Shown here piece after piece: positions 59,799 to 64,000 of a stretch of 64,000 bases of DNA. The first letter of the stretch is position 1. Every line of letters starts with the position of its first letter. The stretch is taken from the NCBI RefSeq assembly GCF_002224125.1, contig NZ_NCSM01000031.1:96268-160267 (forward strand). Direction: 5' to 3'. The position numbers and the translations under genes are program-made. The notes beneath the pieces are model-generated. The model did no database searches, was not told the origin of the DNA, and saw only the letters and a list, made by a program, of their open reading frames with translations. The stretch is from Streptomyces sp. NBS 14/10 (GTDB lineage: Bacteria; Actinomycetota; Actinomycetes; Streptomycetales; Streptomycetaceae).

Positions 59799-60761
59799 AT
59801 GTCCGACAGCCCGGCACAGAGCCCGGCGGACACCGCGACGCGGGTGTTCGTCGGCTACCGAGAACTGCTGTTCTCCGTCGTCTACAACATGCTCGGCAGC
59901 GTCGCCGACACCGAGGACGTACTCCAGGAGACGTGGCTGTCCTGGGCGGGCAGGAGCCGCCACTCGCCGATGCCGGAGATCGACAATCCGCGCGCCTATC
60001 TGGTGCGGATAGCGGTGAACCACGCGCTCGCCCGACGGGCCGGCATCAATCGCCGGCGCGAGACCTACATCGGACCGTGGCTGCCCGAGCCCCTGGTCAC
60101 CGACACCGCCGCCGGCCCCCCGGCGGACACCGCCGACGCGGCCGACCGGGCACTGCGCGCCGAAACCGTGTCGATGGCGCTGCTGGTCGTCCTGGAGACC
60201 CTGACCCCCTTGGAACGGGCGGTGTTCGTCCTCCACGAGGTCTTCGGCTACGCCCACCCCGAGATCGCGGACATCCTGGACCGCAGCCCGTCCGCCGTCC
60301 GCCAGCTCGCGCACCGCGCCCGCGAACACGTCCACGCCCGCCGCCCCCGCTACCAGGCCCACCCACGCGTCCAGCGCCAGGCGACCGAGCGTTTCGTCTC
60401 CGCGGCGCTCGGCGGCGACGTCGGCGCCCTCATGGAGGTCCTGGCACCGGAGGTGACCTTGTGGACCGACGGCGGAGGGAAGGCACGGTCGGCCCTGCGG
60501 CCGATCCAGGGCCGGGAGAAGGTCGCCCGCACGCTGACCGGGTACTCCTCCCGCCCCCCGCAGGGTCTGGACATCCAGTACCGGAGTGTCAACGGCGACC
60601 CCTCGGCGGTGATTTTCGCGGGCGAGGCCCCGTACGCCGTGATGGTCATGGACCTGACCCCGGAGGGCGACCAGGTTTCGAGCGTCTACCTCGTCACCAA
60701 CCCGGACAAGCTCTCCGCGGTCAGGCGGGATGTGGCCGACGACGCGGCATCGGACGTGTAG
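59799..60761 (+). CDS. ECF41-group sigma factor with C-terminal SnoaL-like domain
   Basis: 320-residue extracytoplasmic-function sigma factor. Sigma-2 region (about 15-75: VGYRELLFSVVYNMLGSVADTEDVLQETWLSW), the WLPEP linker motif (about 93-97), sigma-4 (about 128-175) and a C-terminal extension with DGGGK and the NPDKL end. The last three motifs define group ECF41, where the C-terminal SnoaL-like domain regulates the sigma factor instead of an anti-sigma protein. ATG at 59799 follows AGGAGG; the longer frame back to 59022 belongs to the opposite strand's gene. Divergent from an SDR gene that is probably in its regulon. Confidence 0.93.
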   Translation: MSDSPAQSPADTATRVFVGYRELLFSVVYNMLGSVADTEDVLQETWLSWAGRSRHSPMPEIDNPRAYLVRIAVNHALARRAGINRRRETYIGPWLPEPLVTDTAAGPPADTADAADRALRAETVSMALLVVLETLTPLERAVFVLHEVFGYAHPEIADILDRSPSAVRQLAHRAREHVHARRPRYQAHPRVQRQATERFVSAALGGDVGALMEVLAPEVTLWTDGGGKARSALRPIQGREKVARTLTGYSSRPPQGLDIQYRSVNGDPSAVIFAGEAPYAVMVMDLTPEGDQVSSVYLVTNPDKLSAVRRDVADDAASDV

Positions 60762-60816
60762 GGCCCTTCTGACGAATCTCCGTGGGAGAACACGGGAGAA
60801 GGACCCCAACCGCGGC

Positions 60817-61848
60817 TCATCCGGCGTGGCGGCCGTCAACCTGCTTTCCGCTGGCCCCGTAGACGAAGTCGGTCGTGGTGTCCAGGATGAATTCCATGGG
60901 GAAGCCCAGCTCGATCGCGCTGGCCTTGTCCAGTCGGCTGACCGCCTCTTCCGGCAGTTCCAGGTCGATCGCGGCGAGGTTGTCCGTCAGCTGATCCACG
61001 GTGCGGGCGCCGAGGATGGGGTGGATCCAGGGCCGGTGCGCTCGCGTCCACGCGATGGCGACCCGCGAGGAGGACACGCCGAGCTCGTCGGCCACGGCGT
61101 CCACCGTGCGCGCGATGGTCAGGTCGCGTTCGGAGACGGCGGAGCGGTCGACCCGGGAGGGACCATCGGCTCCGGAGCGGGTGAACTTGCCCGACAGCAC
61201 GCCGGCGCCCAGCGGCGACCACGCGGCCACCGACAGTTCCAGCGCCGAGGCCATCGGCAGCAGCTCCCGCTCGATGTCGCGCTTGACCAGGCTGTAAGGC
61301 AGCTGCAGTCCGGCGAAGGGGGCCCACCCGCGGAACTCGGCGATGGTGTTGGCACGCGAGACCAGCCACGCGGGCGCGTCGGAGATGCCGACATACAGCA
61401 CCTTGCCTGCCCGTACGAGATCGTCGAGAGCCCGCATCGTCTCCTCGATCGGGGTGTTGGGGTCCCAGATGTGCACCCACAGCAGATCGATGTACTCGGT
61501 GCCCAGCCGCCGCAGGCTGGCCTCCACCGAACGGACGAGATTCTTGCGGTGGTTGCCGCTGGCGTTGGGATCGGTGCCGTCCATCGTCAGCGTGTACTTC
61601 GTGGACACCACGAAGCGGTCGCGGTCGGAGCCCAGCAGCTCCCCGACGATCCGCTCACTGCTGCCCTCGGTGTACCGGTTGGCGGTGTCGATCACGTTCC
61701 CGCCCGCCTCCGCGTAGGCGGTGAACATCTTGCGGCACTCCTCGACGGAGGCGCCCCACCCCCACTCCTCGCCGAAGGTCATCGTGCCCAGGAACGCTTC
61801 GGACACCCGCAGCCCGGTGCGACCCAGCAGTCGGTAACGCATCACCAT
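60817..61848 (-). CDS. Aldo/keto reductase
   Basis: 343-residue NADPH-dependent oxidoreductase: the YRLLGRTGLRVSEAFLGTMTFG start, NVIDTANRYTEGSSERIVGELL with the catalytic Tyr, the DLLWVHIWDPNTPIEETMRALDDLVRAGKV and VGISDAPAWLV segments, and the NADPH-binding C-terminus. Start at ATG 61848 follows GGGGATT; a longer frame to 62172 is unlikely. Located downstream of an AraC regulator in the same direction. Substrate unknown. Confidence 0.92.
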   Translation of the reverse strand: MVMRYRLLGRTGLRVSEAFLGTMTFGEEWGWGASVEECRKMFTAYAEAGGNVIDTANRYTEGSSERIVGELLGSDRDRFVVSTKYTLTMDGTDPNASGNHRKNLVRSVEASLRRLGTEYIDLLWVHIWDPNTPIEETMRALDDLVRAGKVLYVGISDAPAWLVSRANTIAEFRGWAPFAGLQLPYSLVKRDIERELLPMASALELSVAAWSPLGAGVLSGKFTRSGADGPSRVDRSAVSERDLTIARTVDAVADELGVSSSRVAIAWTRAHRPWIHPILGARTVDQLTDNLAAIDLELPEEAVSRLDKASAIELGFPMEFILDTTTDFVYGASGKQVDGRHAG

Positions 61849-61940
61849 CACCAATCCCCACGCTCGTGCCAATTTGGCGTCGCGAAGGAAACTAACTGCC
61901 GTGGTCACCCGCCGTATTGCACGTTCTTGCCCCTCCCGGG

Positions 61941-62777
61941 TCAGCGCACGGCCCAGCCGGCCCACTCCGTACCCCGATACGTCGACTGGTACCTGGCGGG
62001 TGTCACCCCATACGCCCCGGCGAACACACGGGTCAGATGGGATTGATCGTGGAATCCCGTCTCGTACGCGACCTCGGCGATCCCTGTGCCACGCCGGAGC
62101 AGTTCCCTGGCTCGATCGAGCCGGAGACGCAGATGCAGCTTGTGCGGCGGCAGACCGAACCACGCCGTGCACGCGCGTGCGAGCCGGTACTTGCTCAGGT
62201 CCGACACCACACTGAGCTCGTCCAGCGTCACGTTGCGGGCCAGATTCGCCCGCAGGTACTCACGCACGACCTCGGGCACACGCCGCCCCGTGTCCCTCCC
62301 GCCCTCGGCGCCGTACGAGGGCCGCGCCAGCACGGAGATGAACTCCAGCACCCCCGTCTCCCGCCTCAGCGCCGAACCGGGTGGTTCCGAAGGCTGGTGG
62401 AGGGCGCCGTGTACGGACCGGAAGCGGTCCGCCAGCCCCCCGTCCCGGATCACCGGATCCCCGTACCGCACGGCCTCAGGCGCGGCGACCTCGGCGATCA
62501 GGGACGGTGACACACACATGATGAGCCAGCGAGCCGAGCCGGGATCGTCCGGCGCCCCGGAATGCGCGTCGTCCGGGTGGAGAACGACCAATTGGCCGGG
62601 CGCGGCCCGGAAGGTCGTGCCGCGCCTGCGTACGGTGAAGCCGGAGCCGGTCACGAGCACGAGCTTGAGCTCTTCATGGACATTGCCGCTGTAGGACTGC
62701 GCCCGACCGTCCACCACCACGACGTCCGGCACATCGACGGACACCCGTGGAACCCCTGCCTGATCCGCCCCCGACAT
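61941..62777 (-). CDS. AraC-family regulator
   Basis: 278-residue regulator: N-terminal cupin-like ligand domain (ELKLVLVTGSGFTVRRRGTTFRAAPGQLVVLHPDDAHSG) and two helix-turn-helices at the end (LARNVTLDELSVVSDLSKYRLARACTAWFGLPPHKLHLRLRL, then IAEVAYETGFHDQSHLTRVFAGAYGVTPARYQ). Start at ATG 62777; ribosome site weak. Likely controls the adjacent aldo/keto reductase gene, 92 nt downstream. Confidence 0.9.
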   Translation of the reverse strand: MSGADQAGVPRVSVDVPDVVVVDGRAQSYSGNVHEELKLVLVTGSGFTVRRRGTTFRAAPGQLVVLHPDDAHSGAPDDPGSARWLIMCVSPSLIAEVAAPEAVRYGDPVIRDGGLADRFRSVHGALHQPSEPPGSALRRETGVLEFISVLARPSYGAEGGRDTGRRVPEVVREYLRANLARNVTLDELSVVSDLSKYRLARACTAWFGLPPHKLHLRLRLDRARELLRRGTGIAEVAYETGFHDQSHLTRVFAGAYGVTPARYQSTYRGTEWAGWAVR

Positions 62778-62935
62778 GGACAGAAGACTAGCGCCACAGC
62801 CCTCCCCGACGCCGCGCGGGCACGGGCCTGGTGCCCGAAGCACTCGGCTGCCTCCTTCGGCTCGGTCCAGGTCCCGTGGATGAAGGAGCGGCGGCTCATG
62901 GCCCCGGTAGCGCGAGACCACCCGGGCGCCCGGGA

Positions 62936-63871
62936 TCAGACGGCATCGGGCATCCGGGCCCGAAGGGCCGCCACGGTCCAGTCGAGCACCGGCGCCAGCC
63001 TCTCCGGTGCCGGCCAGCCGTTGATCACCGCGAGCAGTTCCACGTACCGCTCCCGGCGAGGATCGTGGGCGTTCTCCAGCCGAGCCAGCAACCGATGCCG
63101 CAGCGCGCCGCCGTCCGGCTGACCGACGACCCGCGCGTAATGCGCCACAACCCCCACCACGACCGGCTCGGCCTCCCGCGCCCCCGGCTCCACCCCGGCC
63201 ACCAGAGCCGGCCCGACCCGCTCCCGCACCACCGCGACAATGTCCCGCCCCGGCCCCACAGAATTCTTCTCCGCCGCATGCTCCACGGCCACCCGCCGCA
63301 CCCCGGCCCGGAACCCCGGATCCCCCGCCAGCTCCGCCAACTCCACCCACGCCCGTACCTGCTCGGCCTCCGGGCTCTCGGGCAGCTCGGGCGTCATCGA
63401 GCGCCTGGCCGCCGCGAATTCCGGATTCCCGTCCAGACCGCCGAACACGGCGTCCAGAAATTCGCCGATCAGACGCCGCCGCTCGTCCTCGGACAACCTG
63501 GCCAATGTATGCATGATCTCCATCTCCTCCGGGCTCGCCCCACGCTCCGCCACCGCCGTCAACACCGCCCGCCGCAGCCGCAACGTCCGGATCTGCACCG
63601 CCAGCGCCTCCGCATGCGCCGCCGCGACCTCCGCCAGCGACAACTCCCGGTCCACGACCTTCCGAACCGTCGCCAGATCCAGCCCCAGCTCACGCAAGGT
63701 CCGCACCAGCTCCAGGCGGGCGACGGCGTCGATGCCGTACAGCCGGTATCCGGCCGGGCTGCGATCCGTCGGCGCGACGATGCCGCGATCGGAGTAGAAC
63801 CGAATGGTCTTCACCGTGAGCCCGGTCCGCCGGGCCAACTGCCCGATCGAGTAAAGCGCGCCGCCGTCCAT
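62936..63871 (-). CDS. MerR-family regulator
   Basis: 311-residue regulator. The winged helix is at residues 8-75 (YSIGQLARRTGLTVKTIRFYSDRGIVAPTDRSPAGYRLYGIDAVARL), then a helical dimerisation region (VDRELSLAEVAAAHAEALAVQIRTLRLRRAVLT). The long C-terminal part (130-310) is a helical effector domain found in TipA-like/multidrug-type MerR proteins, without metal cysteines. No adjacent target on this side; the region after it is outside the window. Confidence 0.92.
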   Translation of the reverse strand: MDGGALYSIGQLARRTGLTVKTIRFYSDRGIVAPTDRSPAGYRLYGIDAVARLELVRTLRELGLDLATVRKVVDRELSLAEVAAAHAEALAVQIRTLRLRRAVLTAVAERGASPEEMEIMHTLARLSEDERRRLIGEFLDAVFGGLDGNPEFAAARRSMTPELPESPEAEQVRAWVELAELAGDPGFRAGVRRVAVEHAAEKNSVGPGRDIVAVVRERVGPALVAGVEPGAREAEPVVVGVVAHYARVVGQPDGGALRHRLLARLENAHDPRRERYVELLAVINGWPAPERLAPVLDWTVAALRARMPDAV

Positions 63872-64000
63872 GCCCCTACCTTCGCGTCTCCCCTTACAGG
63901 AGACTCAAGCCCACCGTGGGCTTCGCTTCGCCTGCGCCTATGCGCCGTCTCACGGCATTCGGCTCACGCGGGCGCGGGTTTCGTCTCGGACCCTCCGGGT

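Noticed and set aside
62800..64000. A mobile element or tRNA at the right edge
   Set aside because: No terminal repeat, integrase or cloverleaf-like sequence is visible; the last 129 bases show nothing supportable.

Overview
The window is high-GC DNA with Streptomyces-type codon use: GTG starts preceded by GGAGG, ATGA overlaps, divergent regulator/target pairs. The core gene order (sseB pair, glycine riboswitch-gcvT-gcvH-glyA-sdaA, GH25 lysozyme, EF-hand protein, amidase, enoyl-CoA hydratase, L,D-transpeptidase, glgX, ABC exporter pair, M4 proteases) is what I would expect on a Streptomyces chromosome arm-proximal core. That assignment rests on gene content and family recognition, not on a database comparison.

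Layout. 0.1-3.5 kb: two SseB-like genes (minus) and a secreted low-complexity Gln/Lys/Pro protein. 3.5-9.2 kb: P-loop kinase-like gene, then a tandem glycine riboswitch driving gcvT-gcvH-glyA, followed by sdaA (glycine/serine catabolism). 9.2-13.2 kb: an NB-ARC/TPR (NLR-like) STAND protein carrying a short N-terminal Gly/Gln motif that resembles bacterial amyloid signalling sequences, and a convergent GT-B-like protein. 13.4-24.3 kb: a polysaccharide utilisation locus (2-hydroxyacid dehydrogenase, sugar ABC importer without its own ATPase, YesL-like protein, a DeoR-headed LacI-type regulator, a DUF2264 protein and a heparinase II/III protein) with GAACA-type repeats in both divergent control regions. 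24.3-32.5 kb: accessory zone with an orphan gene, a DksA/TraR-type zinc finger preceded by a coupled 33-codon ORF, Uma2 protein, a solo TnpB with an omega-RNA-like 3' hairpin, an ArsR/SmtB sensor divergent from a P1B-4 metal ATPase with a clear operator, a TPR remnant, a DUF397/XRE pair divergent from two small genes, and a DUF1062 remnant.

32.7-45.9 kb: UbiA-type prenyltransferase, GH25 lysozyme, small hypothetical, EF-hand protein, Tat-exported amidase, anti-sigma-like ATPase, enoyl-CoA hydratase, L,D-transpeptidase, glgX, and a heterodimeric ABC exporter with one degenerate ATP site. 45.9-51.8 kb: a coherent cluster, Asp/Glu racemase-AroM-OPT transporter-DUF1177 (minus), divergent from IclR regulator-peptidase E (plus); I infer uptake and breakdown of unusual aspartyl peptides. 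51.8-58.9 kb: DinB-like protein and three tandem M4 (thermolysin-like) secreted proteases separated by strong hairpins. 58.9-63.9 kb: NmrA/SDR-type protein divergent from an ECF41 sigma factor, with the same 13-bp promoter-like element on both strands, then an AraC regulator/aldo-keto reductase pair and a MerR regulator.

Best candidates for undescribed biology: the DUF1177/OPT/AroM/racemase/peptidase E cluster, the DUF2264/heparinase locus with its hybrid regulator and shared operator, the amyloid-motif NLR, and the solo TnpB whose presumed guide would overlap the start of the Uma2 gene. No CRISPR array, rRNA or tRNA was seen.
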